DNA of 64,000 nt from Nemopilema nomurai (lineage: Eukaryota > Cnidaria > Scyphozoa > Rhizostomeae > Rhizostomatidae): NCBI GenBank assembly GCA_003864495.1, contig ML133431.1:184067-248066 (forward strand), in the 5' to 3' direction. Each line of letters starts with the position of its first letter. Within the stretch, counting starts at the first letter, position 1. The notes below the pieces were generated by a model. The model saw only the letters and a program-made list of their open reading frames with translations, searched no databases and had not been told where the DNA came from. Below, piece by piece: positions 22,119 to 32,120 of this stretch. The translations under genes and the position numbers were made by a program.

Positions 22119-23180
22119 TTATAATGTGGTGATCGCATTATTGATAACGTGAATTGTAATTGGAAAAAATAAATTATAACCACATAAAAAATACGTAATT
22201 ACTAAAATATAAGACATAAATCAATAACTATAATTTGTTCCGTAAACACCATAAAAAAGTTTTTTAAAAAAATCAATAAAAGAAGTCGGTTTACCGATTT
22301 CATTAACCGAAATATGTGGTAAAGCAAACAAAAAAACACCGATTACAATGAAATATATGAATCCTTGATTTTTTTGATTCGAAAAAATTTTTTGAAGCGC
22401 AAAACGATAAATTAATTCTTCTCAAACAGTGAAAACAAAAATTAATGAACTAATATAAAAAAATTTTCCAAAATTATTAGTTTGATTAATGTATGTATTG
22501 ATTGCTTGTTCGTTTTGTGATGTTTTCATATTTAACGTTGAAACAAACAGGGTATTTAAAAATTTTGGTTTTGAACGTAACACCATTAAATAAACAATTA
22601 AAAAAACAAATAAAATAACTAAAACTGGTGATTTTTTAATTAAAGAATAAATTCGATGAAATTGAGTTTTTTCGATTACAAAAAACATAATTACAGCAAT
22701 TAAAGTTAAAATTGGTTTAATAAATAAACGGATAATAGTTAGCGCGGTTTTTGAATCGTTTGAAGGTTTTAAAAATCAAGTATAACTTTTGTTTGGTAAA
22801 ACGTAATAAAGTAAATCTTCGCCAATTTCAACTCCAATATATAGAATAAAAGGTAAAAAAATCTTTAAAACGTAATTATCTTGATTAAGAAAATTAAGGT
22901 AAAAAATAATTAAAAAAACCACTAAATATAAAATGTATTCAATAGCAAGAAAAAAAAGTTCTATTTTTTTTTGTTCCAGCATGTATATAATCCAATTCGG
23001 TTTGTAATTAATAATAACGTTTTGAATAAAAGTAAATAAAAATAATCACGTAATTGTAAATAAAAATGGTAATTTTAATCAAAGTGGAAATAATAAGTTT
23101 TGGTCTGCTTTTAAACGAAAATGTTTAAACGGAGTGTAGTTGATGAATGGGGAAATTTTATTCGAAAACAAGTTTTTCAT
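22119..23180 (-). CDS. CPBP-family intramembrane metalloprotease
   Basis: Polytopic membrane protein of 353 residues with the CPBP (Abi/CAAX-like) signature in the C-terminal half. Motif 1 is WEELIYRF (EExxxR), motif 2 is FALPHIS (FxxxH-type), and motif 3 is ITIHVINNAI (the last His). Seven or eight hydrophobic segments are seen. Bacterial members process or protect against peptides or remain uncharacterised; the substrate is unknown here. It is on the same strand 9 bases upstream of the ligA start, so it is probably co-transcribed. Confidence 0.85.
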
Positions 23181-23218
23181 AAAAAATAAACTAATTTATA
23201 TCGAAATTTTTAAAAAGA

Positions 23219-23875
23219 TTATATAAAAATTTCTTTCATTGTTAAATAAATTTTTTTACAACTTTCGATTGGATTAAATGAGAAAGTAACATCTGATCCA
23301 GTTATAATTTCATTAACATTTATATTATTAACTTTCAATTTTATTAATGATTCATTATTAATATTAAAAATTTTTAATGTTTTTTTTGATTTATTAATTT
23401 TTTCTAAAGCGTTAAAATCTTTCATTTCTCATTCATTGTCTTCTAAATCATCTAAATTTTTATAATAACCAAGATGTTCTCAATGTAAGTCACAAAATTG
23501 ATCATAATTATTCTGGTTAACAAAAAAAGTCGGCTTTATTGAAGTTTTGGAAAATAATTTATTAATTCGTTCGATATCTTTAGACGTTAAATTTTGATCG
23601 TGGGGAAAAAATATTGCATAAAATAATAAATTCGTTTTCTTTAATAAAACATCTAAAAAAACAAAAAAATTCTTATGATCAAATTTAATTTCAAAGATTA
23701 TCTTTTTTTTTGGATAACGCAAAATTAGTTGATTGATAACATTCAATCCTTCTTTTTCAATAATTGAACGATCAATGTATATTGCGTCTATATAACGTGA
23801 AATACCCTGTAAAAAACTAAAAACGTCACGCAATGAATTTTTTTTAATTCTTACGCTAAGAGTTGGATTATTCAT
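23219..23875 (-). CDS. uncharacterised protein, possibly TIM-barrel-like
   Basis: Protein of 218 residues that I do not recognise with certainty. The alternation of strands and helices (SVRIKK, DAIYIDRSIIEKEGLNVI, KKIIFEIKF, LLFYAIFFPHDQ, IKPTFFVNQ) recalls orotidine-phosphate-decarboxylase-type barrels. The catalytic Asp-x-Lys-x-x-Asp motif of that family is not obvious, so an enzymatic role is unproven. An AGGAG lies directly against the ATG at 23875, closer than usual. The neighbouring XRE regulators and CPBP protease suggest an accessory patch. Confidence 0.6.
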
Positions 23876-23895
23876 CTCCTATATTTTACCATAGA

Positions 23896-24240
23896 TTAAA
23901 TATTTTTATAATTATCGTTAACTGATTTAATGATAAAAATAGCTGTCCGTTTAGGATCATAATTGATTAAAGCTCAAGTTCGTTTATCTTCCATTAAAAA
24001 CTCTAAAAATTCTGATAATTGATTGTCTTGTAACATAAATTGTTTCTTAAAAAATTTAAAATTTTTATCAGTAATTGCTTCAATAATACGCACAATATAT
24101 CCAAATTTAATATTATAACAATCAATTTCTGATCGACAAATTGTTGATTGTGACAAACCAGTTTTTTGCGCCAGTTTTTTTTGGGTTCAAGATTTTTGAA
24201 TTCGTTTTAAACGAATTATTTTATTTAATTCACGAAACAT
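23896..24240 (-). CDS. XRE-type helix-turn-helix regulator (copy 1)
   Basis: DNA-binding protein of 114 residues. The N-terminal half is a Cro/CI-like HTH: WTQKKLAQKTGLSQSTICR with the expected helix-turn-recognition helix spacing, then EIDCYNIKFGYIVRIIEAI. The C-terminal half is an unassigned helical region. It has a good AAGGAG ribosome-binding site. It resembles the gene at 24403-24765 strongly in the HTH, so the two are tandem paralogues. Whether it regulates itself or its neighbours is unknown. Confidence 0.85.
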
Positions 24241-24402
24241 GTTTTATTTCTCCTTCTTTTAATTAAAATTTTTGATTAATTTTCGTTTAAAAAAATGATT
24301 TAACGAATTAAAAAACATATTTAATTTTTTTATTCATAAAAGAATTAAAAAAATTCATAAATAGTTACTTTCAAATCACATATAAAAAATTAATCGAACT
24401 TA
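24241..24402. other. AT-rich gap between the twin regulators
   Basis: A 162-base gap with no coding potential, no tRNA and no clear inverted repeat that would mark an operator. It probably holds the promoter of the downstream regulator gene. Confidence 0.4.
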
Positions 24403-24765
24403 TTAAACCACTTTTAATGATTTTTTTAATAGAATTTGATTAATTTGTTCAATTAATTCAATACAAACCGAAATTAATTTGATTTCAATATCATTTAATG
24501 TGTGATTTGAAAATAATAAATTATTTTTCAAACCTAAAAACAATAATAAATATTGATTAAACAATTGTTTATTAACTTTTGTATCGTCAGGGAAAGCAGT
24601 TAAAATTCTTATAACTGACATAATATGTTGAAATTGAATGTTTTTACAATCAATTTCCATTCGACAAATTGTCGATTGTGACAAACCAGTTAAAACGGCA
24701 AGTTTTTTTTGGGTTAAATTATTACGAATCCGCATAATTCGAATTTGTTGACTTAAAAAATACAT
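24403..24765 (-). CDS. XRE-type helix-turn-helix regulator (copy 2)
   Basis: DNA-binding protein of 120 residues with the HTH segment LTQKKLAVLTGLSQSTICRM followed by EIDCKNIQFQHIMSVIRIL. The recognition helix is nearly identical to that of the neighbouring copy, suggesting shared or competing binding sites. The C-terminal part (leucine- and isoleucine-rich helices) has diverged and may dimerise. An AGGAA ribosome-binding site precedes the ATG. Bacterial XRE proteins often control mobile or stress modules; the target here is unknown. Confidence 0.87.
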   Translation of the reverse strand: MYFLSQQIRIMRIRNNLTQKKLAVLTGLSQSTICRMEIDCKNIQFQHIMSVIRILTAFPDDTKVNKQLFNQYLLLFLGLKNNLLFSNHTLNDIEIKLISVCIELIEQINQILLKKSLKVV

Positions 24766-24812
24766 AAATTTTATTCCTCATTAATTAATGTATAAGAACA
24801 AAAAACTAAAAT

Positions 24813-27191
24813 TTATTTTTTTTTAACAAAATTTATTACTTTATCAGGAATGAAAATAATTTTTTGATATTCAATTGGAATGATTTGCGGAAAATGTTTA
24901 AGACAATATTTAAGGACTTGATTTTGTTTAGTGTTAAAAGGTAAATTGAAGATTTTTTTGCTTTTGCCATTAATTTGTAATACAAATGTTGTATTTGTTA
25001 ATTTTAAATATTGAAGATCAAAAATTGGTCATTTACTATTAATTAAAAGTGAACGGTTTTTTCATAATCTTCAAATTTCTTCAGTTAAATGTGGGCAAAT
25101 TGGATGTAATAATTGTAAAAAAATTTTGCCGTATTTTTTTGGTAAACGACGATTCCGATAACAAACATTAATAAAAGTCATTAATTTAGCAATTGCGACA
25201 TTGAATTGATAATTTTCAAAACACGTTGTGACGGATTTAATTGTATGATGCATCACATAATCTAATTCTGAATTTTCATCATCAATTCAAAAATTTTGAT
25301 GGTGAATGAATAATTTATAAACACGCGCTAATCATTTGCGCATTGCATCTAAATTATTTTCTTGTCATGCGATTTTAGCAGAAAAAGGTCCGATAAATTG
25401 AATATATAAACGCATTGCATCAGCTCCATGCGAAACTAAATATTCCATTGGATCAACAACATTTCCGCGTGATTTCGACATTTTTTTATTATCTGGACCG
25501 AGAATTATTCCTTGATTAACTAATTTTTTGAAAGGTTCTAAATGATTATAAATTTGACAATTTTGCACTAAAAAATGATTTCAAAACCGTGCATATAATA
25601 AATGAGAAACGGCGTGTTCTTGACCACCAACATATAAATCAACCGGCATTCAATGATTTAATAATTGTTGTGCTGTTTTACTATTTAAAGGTCAAAAATC
25701 ACCGTTTGGTTTGCGTAATAAATAAGCTAAAAAATATCAACAACTACCTGCTCATTGCGGCATAACATTTAAATCATAATTTTTATCTTTTCAAACTTTA
25801 AAATTGGCAAGTGGCGTTAATTCTTTAGCTTGAAAATTGCCAGTTTTAAATGATGGTAATTTTAATGGCAATTGACTTTCTGGTAATAATTTAATTTGTG
25901 ATTGTTGATAAGTTAATGGAAAAGGCTCGCCTCAATAACGTTGACGTGAAAAAACTCAATTCCGTAAACGATAGTAAGTACGTGAAATTAATTTTAGACG
26001 GGGATGTTTTTGAATAAAATCATCATTATTGAGAGTCGATTTTACGTTCAAAGATTGCTTTAAATACGATAAATCCGATTGAGAAAGTAATTGAAAATGC
26101 TTAATTAAAGGCAAGAATTTATCTTGATGATGACAATTAATTAATTGGTTTTGATTTGGTGAATTGACATCAATTACATTAGTAAAATAAATTGGTAAGT
26201 ATTTTTTTAATAAAGGATTTCAAAATTTTAATTTACTTTTTAAAACGTGCATTTGTGAAAAATCATTACTTTGATAATCAATTTGTTTAATTGGTTGATA
26301 TGCTAAATCTTTTCGTAATTGCTTTAATTTAAGACAAGTTTCTAAATCTAACAAATTATCTAAAGTTTTATTTTCATAATGAAAAAACAAAAATGAAGCG
26401 GCATTTCAATCATTTAAAAAAGTTGTAAAAATGGAAATTTTATGTAAAGCAACTTTATTATTACCAGTTTTTAATTTTGCTTCATATTCAAATCCGTGTA
26501 ATGCTCCGATTCAATTCGTTTGCGCTTGTTTAATTGCAAATGGTCAATCTAAATTAGGAATTTGGGATAATAATGATGGTGCAAAACGAACAATATCTAA
26601 TAATCATTGTTCAGTATAACGACGATAAACAGGATGATTACCACGTTCTGAAACCATCAAACCAGTTTCAGTTTCAATTACTTCTTCGTTTGCTAAAACA
26701 GTATTTAATTGAGGGCAATAATTGACAGCAACTTGATCTTTATAAGCTAATTTTGCTTGAAACATTTGTTGAAAAATTCATTGTGTTCAACGATAATAAC
26801 GCGGATCGGAAGTTTTGATAATACGTTGATAATCATAAGCAAATCCTAATGATTGTAATTGACAAATAAAATTCGCAATATTATGATCAGTAAAAGTAGC
26901 AGGATCGTTTTGTGTTTTTAATGCGTATTGTTCAGCTGGTAATCCGAAACTATCAAATCCAATCGGGTGTAAAACAGCAAATTTTTGCATTTTTTTCATT
27001 CGACTTAAAACATCAGTTGCCACATAACCTCTTAAATGCCCGACGTGTAATCCTTTTCCAGATGGATAAGGAAACATATCAAGAATATAAAATTTTCGTT
27101 TGGGAAAAGTGGTTAAATCAATCGAAAAAGTTTGATTTTTTAATCAAAATTTTTGTCATTTTTGTTCAATTTTTAAATGAGCGTATTGCAT
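24813..27191 (-). CDS. leuS: leucyl-tRNA synthetase with degenerate editing domain
   Basis: Class I synthetase charging tRNA-Leu; 792 residues, unbroken frame. HIGH motif is HVGHLRGY near residue 48, KMSKS is KKMSKSRG near 567, and WAGSCWYF and the anticodon-binding helical domain are present. The CP1 insert is retained in size, but its editing motifs are eroded: the threonine-rich TTRPDT is replaced by TTFLND, and the segment carrying the universal catalytic Asp (HDxRD) reads HHQDKF. Proofreading of mischarged tRNA-Leu is probably lost, as reported for some mycoplasma synthetases. It lies 9 bases after tsaB. Confidence 0.95.
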
Positions 27192-27200
27192 AATTTAATA

Positions 27201-27794
27201 TTACTTTATTTTATCAAGTGAAAATGGATTTAAATAAAAAGGTTTTAAATTCGTGAATTGATCAACCGGAATAAAAAATGGTAAATGTGTTTTTCATAAT
27301 TGATCAAAATTCGTCATGCTGTAATCAATTACCACGTTTGCATTTTGAAAACGATTTTTTAATTTGATAACATCTGTTTTCAATCATAATTTTAAAGACT
27401 GTAAAGGTTTAAAATCTTTATATAAACCATAATAATAATGTTGTTTATTGGCAGTGATTAAACTAATTGTTAAATTGGAATCGGGAACTTGAAAAAGTAA
27501 ATGATTCAATGTATAAATTTTTCAGTGTGAATTGAATTGCATCAATAGTTTTAAGCTAGTAATCAAACAACGTAAAATTGCAAATTTGCTTGGTCCGTTT
27601 AAAACATAAACATTTTGAATCGTATTTCAATTAAAATGGGTTGATGAAATTAATTCATTTCAAGCGGGAAAATAATTTTCTAAAAAATTATTTGTCAATG
27701 GTTTTAAAACTGTATCGATTTTACGATTATTTAATCATAACGATAATTCTAAATAATTTTCAGTCGTTAAAATAGTAATTTTATTTGCTAACAT
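27201..27794 (-). CDS. tsaB: t6A biosynthesis protein TsaB (divergent)
   Basis: Non-catalytic partner of TsaD in making t6A37 of ANN-decoding tRNAs. It has 197 residues. The family motif NGPGSFTGLR survives only as LNGPSKFAILR, and the C-terminal end KPFYLNPFS fits the TsaB tail. Similarity is low, so the call leans on position: it overlaps tsaE by 14 bases, and tsaC lies at 55.5 kb. An alternative would be a nearly unrecognisable ASKHA-fold protein. Confidence 0.7.
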
Positions 27795-28281
27795 TTTTTC
27801 AATTTTTTTCTAAATTTTTCATAAATAAACGTGGTCCAGTTACAATAGCAATTCGTTCAAATGATTCTAAATAATTTAATTTAATTACAATTGCATTTGG
27901 TAAAATTTTTTCAAATAAAGCGTTCGGGGCTCATTCAACAATCGTGAAATCAACATCATTTTCTTCATTAATTAATGCCCAAGTTTCTGCTAGTGATTGT
28001 GAATTATAAGCATCGATATGTAATAATTTGCGATTTTGAATATTTTTATAACTTCGCGACTTAATAAAAGATGATGAAATTAAGTTTTCATGAATTCCAA
28101 AATAAAGCGCTAAAAACTTTGCTAATTGGGTTTTTCCAACGCCAATTGGACCAATTAAACATAGTGTAACAGGAAACTTTAAAGTTATATATAAAAATTT
28201 AGCAAATTTTTCCGTACTTTGTAAATTTTTGAGTAAATAATGCGTTTCGATAAGATGATTTTTTTGTAAATTTTTAGTCAT
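27781..28281 (-). CDS. tsaE: t6A biosynthesis ATPase TsaE
   Basis: Small P-loop ATPase of 166 residues that activates the TsaB-TsaD dimer. Walker A is LIGPIGVGKTQLAKFL near residues 43-58; HIDAYNSQS and VEWAPN match the TsaE Walker B region (usually DxYR and EWxE). It overlaps tsaB by 14 bases and the NadR-like gene by 8, so four genes (kinases, tsaE, tsaB) are stacked. Confidence 0.9.
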
Positions 28282-28858
28282 TAATAAAATCCTTAATTTT
28301 ATTTACAATTATTTGAAAACGATTTTGATAATTAGTTTCTTTAATAATTCAAAGTTTACTATTTTGTGGACGAAAATGCTGATATTTTTTTAATAAAGCA
28401 TCAGAAAAAGCTGGTTTTTGTGCTAATGAATAGTAATGGATTTGATTTTGTTTAAAAGTTTTTGGTTTTAAATAAATAAATAAATTAATTGGTTGAAGCG
28501 GCAAAAAATGCTTTTCAATTCAATTACAATGTGAAAATTGTAATTGATTAAATCAATTTGTAAAAATAAGATCAGTATCAAATAAACAAAAAGGCAATTG
28601 GTTTTGGTGGCTAATTTTTATCACTTTTTTCAGATTATTAAATGTTGCTTGTGCAATTAAATGAAAATCATAATGATCGGTTTTAAATTGATGGTTTTGG
28701 TAAAAAAAATTGTAAAAAGTTTGGCAGTATCATTTTCCATATTCAAAAGTGAATGGAATTTGAAAATAATCAGCCAATTGTTTCGTTAAAAACGTTTTGC
28801 CACTTCCTTCAGCACCAACAATTGCAATCGTTTTAATTTGATGAAGATTTTTTATCAT
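28274..28858 (-). CDS. NadR-like P-loop kinase (probable ribosylnicotinamide kinase)
   Basis: Cytosolic kinase of 194 residues. The P-loop is IVGAEGSGKTFLTKQLA near residue 13. EYGKWYCQTFY, LIAQATF and FDTDLIFTNWF follow the order of the C-terminal kinase domain of NadR (EYxRxY, hydrophobic helix, DTDxxxT). Such proteins phosphorylate nicotinamide riboside for NAD salvage. A deoxynucleoside kinase function cannot be excluded. No adenylyltransferase domain is attached. It overlaps thymidine kinase 1 by 26 bases and tsaE by 8. Confidence 0.7.
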
Positions 28859-29408
28859 AACAGTTTTGACAAAGTGCTAAATAAAATTCTTTTCCACCTG
28901 GTAAAAACAACGCTGCTTGTTTGGTGTTGTAACGAAATGAAGTGCTTGCTTTTTGGAAACAGAATTCACAACGGGCAAATAAATAACGAATTTGAGGTTG
29001 AAATGGTTCTAAATGTTGAATAAATTCGAATTCTTGATTACGATAATCGCGGGCAAGTCCTTCCACGACAATTGGTAAATTGTTTTTTTGACAAAATTGT
29101 AAAATGGCAATTAATTCGGAAATTGATAAAAACTGAATTTCACTAATATAAATTTTTTTTAAATTGTAAGCTGGATTTTGGTAAATTTCAACTAATTGAT
29201 CAAATTTATAAATCGTTTTAATAATTAAATTTTTTTGATCGTGATTAGTTAATTGATTTGATGATGAACGATTATCTAATTGCGAACGAATTAAAACAAA
29301 ATTTTTACTTGATAATTGTTTTTGATCATAACGGATTGTTTGGATTAATTTAGTTGTTTTTCCTGCAAACATTGGTCCTAAAAATAATTTAAATTGAAAT
29401 TTTGCCAT
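28833..29408 (-). CDS. tdk: thymidine kinase family protein (copy 1, divergent)
   Basis: 191 residues of the TK1-like family. The P-loop is GPMFAGKTTKLIQ. The catalytic-region motif, normally FDEAQF, reads ISEIQF: the catalytic Glu is kept but the Asp is changed. One Cys pair (RCEFC) and another (CQNC) can still bind zinc. The lasso region that closes over thymidine has diverged to GGKEFYLAL. It may have altered substrate range. Start: ATG at 29408 with AGGAA upstream; a TTG one codon before is less likely. It overlaps the NadR-like kinase gene. Confidence 0.85.
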   Translation of the reverse strand: MAKFQFKLFLGPMFAGKTTKLIQTIRYDQKQLSSKNFVLIRSQLDNRSSSNQLTNHDQKNLIIKTIYKFDQLVEIYQNPAYNLKKIYISEIQFLSISELIAILQFCQKNNLPIVVEGLARDYRNQEFEFIQHLEPFQPQIRYLFARCEFCFQKASTSFRYNTKQAALFLPGGKEFYLALCQNCYDKKSSSN

Positions 29409-29434
29409 CAAAAACGTTCCTAAATCTTAAAACA

Positions 29435-29511
29435 TGGGGTGAATGATGGGATTTGAACCCACGCATGCCGGAATCACAACCCGGTGTGTTAACCACTTCA
29501 CCACATTCACC
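29435..29511 (-). tRNA. tRNA-His (GTG)
   Basis: On the minus strand the acceptor GTGAATG pairs with CATTCAC. An extra 5' G pairs with C73, the hallmark of tRNA-His, and CCA is encoded. The anticodon loop is TTGTGAT (GTG). It stands between mgtE and thymidine kinase 1. Confidence 0.95.
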
Positions 29512-29559
29512 ATGAATTGGATAATTATAATTATAAATTAAATTTTATAATTCTGGGTT

Positions 29560-30972
29560 TTAAACTACTAAAAAAAACAAAAACGAAACGCCCACCGCAA
29601 TTGTAGTCACAATTAAATCGACAATTGTTGTTAATAAGGGTGAAGACATTAATGATGGATCAATTCCGTAACGATGAGCTAAAATCGGAAGTGAAGTTGA
29701 AAATAAAATTGTTAAAAAAATTGCTATCACAATTACCAAATTTACAATTCCAAATCCAATTCAATAATCACGATCAAAACCAGATTCACCTTCAACAATG
29801 TATTGCACAAATAAACTACGGGGAATATTTAATAATAAAGTCGCAATTAAAATTAATGATGCCACCGTCATTTCTTTTCGTAAAGTTTGAGCATATTGGG
29901 AACGATCAATTACTTTTAAAATAATATTTTTAATAACAATGGCGGTTGATTGTAAAGCGATATTACCGACAATGGTTAAAATAAAGGGAATAAAAGGTGT
30001 GATAATTCGAATGAATTCGAATGTGGTTTTAGAACTATTAACATCGTTATTCATTCCTTTCATAAAAAAAGCTAATACAATTTGTGTAATTGTTGTAATT
30101 AAAATTGTCGCTGATAATCATGGAAACCGTGCTCAAAACATATTTCAACTCGTAGTAGAAAAATATTCTGTATCGGGTTCTTCAATGATTCCGACCCCTT
30201 TGTTAATATCATCGATTTGCGCTTCTTTATACAATTCTAAAACATCATCACTATTTAAAATTCCGACTAATTTATTGTGATGATCAATTACAGGTGCTTC
30301 GACTAATTCATAGTGACGCATAATTTCAACTGCTTTTTCGGTTAAAATTGATGTTCGAATTGAAACAACATTTGTTTCGGTAATTGATGCAATACGTGTT
30401 TTAACTTCTGATTTAATTGCTAATAATTCACTTGCTCTGACAAAACCGATTAATAAACCACGATCATCAGTTACATAATAAACGTGACGATCATCAATTG
30501 TTTTTTTTTGGCTTCGAATTAAATCGATTGCGTCTGAAACGTAAGAATTAATGTTCAAACTAACAAAATTGACGTTCATTTCTGAACCAATTGTATCTTC
30601 AGCATAATTAAGAATAAAATTAATGTCTTTACGTTGTGCGGGTGTGGCAAGAGAAATGACTTTTTTGACTAAATCGTTTGGTAAATCTTCAATCAATTCA
30701 ATGATGTCATCAGCATACAATTGATTAATTAATTGTTTAATTTCTGGTTTGGTAAAAGCTTCAATTAAATTACGTAATTCATTACGATCCAAACGATTAA
30801 TAATTTCCGTTGCCGATTCAGTATTTAGGCAACGAACAACAATTAATTGTTGTTCGACAGTTAATTTTTGAAAATCATCGGTAAAATCAACGATATTTCG
30901 ACTATCATATAAACGTCGGATTTTTTTCAAATCCTTTTTTTTGACCGCAACTTTTAATGGTAAAACTGTCAT
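29560..30972 (-). CDS. mgtE: magnesium transporter MgtE
   Basis: Mg2+ channel/transporter of the plasma membrane; 470 residues. The cytosolic N domain (residues about 20-130, ending ELIEDLPNDLVKKVI) is followed by paired CBS domains (MNVNFVSLNINSYVSDAIDL, VVSIRTSILTEKAVEIM, APVIDHHNKLVGILNSDDVL) and five hydrophobic segments with TAFEFIRIITPFIPF-type pore helices. The frame is unbroken with TGA as Trp. It lies 32 bases downstream of the diadenylate cyclase gene and may share its transcript. Confidence 0.95.
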
Positions 30973-31004
30973 TATTAATTCCTATTTGGTCCGGAGTGTT
31001 TGTA

Positions 31005-31621
31005 TTATTCATCGTAAACATCTTCTTTTAATTTTTGGCGCAAAGTTTCTAATTCGATATCTTTAAATGTTAATTTTTTATTGTGAATGTAAGTAATTTC
31101 ACCAGTTGTTTCCGAAACTACAATGACAGCTGCATTCGAATCAAATGCAATTTGGGTTGCAACTAAATGACGTGTTCCAGACGGTTTTTTAATTAATGGT
31201 TTGAAAGTTTTTTTTACCCGAAAAAAAACTGAACACGATGTAATTTGTCAGTCTTGATTAATCAAAAGTGCTCCATCGTGTAATTGAATTTCTTTACAAG
31301 TAAAAATGACTTTAATCAGATCAGATGATAAATTACCATTAATTTCAACCCCTTCATCAGTAATCAAATTATTTAAATTTGATGATCGTGATAAAACAAT
31401 CAAACAACCGATTTTCTTTTGTTTAAAATAATTAACAGCATCTAATAACTGTTCGATTAATGAATCAATTTTATTATTTTTAGTGTTTTTAAAATTACTA
31501 TTAAATTTATTTAACTTAAACGCGAAAAGTAATCACGAAAAGTTAAATAAAAAAATGGAATCAAAGAAAGAAACACCAATATTAAAACGGTTAAAATCAC
31601 GATTAAAAGTGCGTTTGTCAT
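31005..31621 (-). CDS. dacA: diadenylate cyclase (CdaM-like), apparent one-base frameshift
   Basis: Makes c-di-AMP from two ATP. After one N-terminal membrane helix (ALLIVILTVLILVFLSLI), the DAC domain shows LHDGALLI and GTRHLVATQIAF, the DGA and RHR-type active-site motifs; the RHR second half reads RHL, as some members do. A single N-terminal helix is the CdaM layout known from mycoplasmas. The first frame stops at 31511-31513 just after the helix. One missing base there restores 205 residues. The start lies 15 bases after the 3' end of tmRNA; mgtE follows. Confidence 0.87.
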
Positions 31622-31636
31622 TGTTGTGATAAAATT

Positions 31637-32083
31637 TGGTGGAGAAGGCGGGATTTGCACCCACATCCAAGGACTAATACTGAGTTTTATTTACAGTTTA
31701 ACTCCGTTTATATTATTTAATCATAAAAATTAGAAAACAAAGTAAAAAAAATATTATGACGTAATTGTCTAAAATTTCAACTGCCAAACACAATTATTTT
31801 TGGTAATTAAATTTTGTTTCTTATCTGAACAAGAATCGCTAACAAAAAAACACGATTAGTGCCCCTAGAAGATGCAATTTCTGCATATTTTCTAGTTGTT
31901 CGTTGAAACTCTTACAATACCATTGATTGCAATTTCAATTGTGGCCAATTAAATTTTGGCATTAAAATTTGAGTTCCAGAACGTTCTAGATTTTTTTTTG
32001 CATTTATAATTTGCTTGATCATTAAGGTCAATCAAACCACTGCTAAAAAACAAATTGTTCCTTGTCTAATCTAAATCATCCCC
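31637..32083 (-). ncRNA. ssrA: transfer-messenger RNA
   Basis: Rescues stalled ribosomes with SmpB. The 5' end GGGGATGATTTAGATTAGAC is typical, and the 3' end holds a T-arm (GTGGG-TGCAAAT-CCCGC) and encoded CCA. Acceptor GGGGATG pairs with CTTCTCC with one mismatch. A candidate tag frame starts at GCA (32001) with AKKNLERSG and ends QSMVL before TAA at 31912; other frames end in polar residues. A hairpin (CTAGAA...TTCTAG) follows the tag. The length of 447 is slightly above average. smpB lies immediately upstream. Confidence 0.92.
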
Positions 32084-32120
32084 AATGTTTTTAAAACATT
32101 TAAAAAATCAAAACCATGAG

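Noticed and set aside
28274..28858. Calling this gene a deoxyguanosine/deoxyadenosine kinase
   Set aside because: The order of motifs (EYGKWY, then FDTDLIFTNW) fits the NadR kinase domain better than the deoxynucleoside kinase family, though the latter is not excluded.
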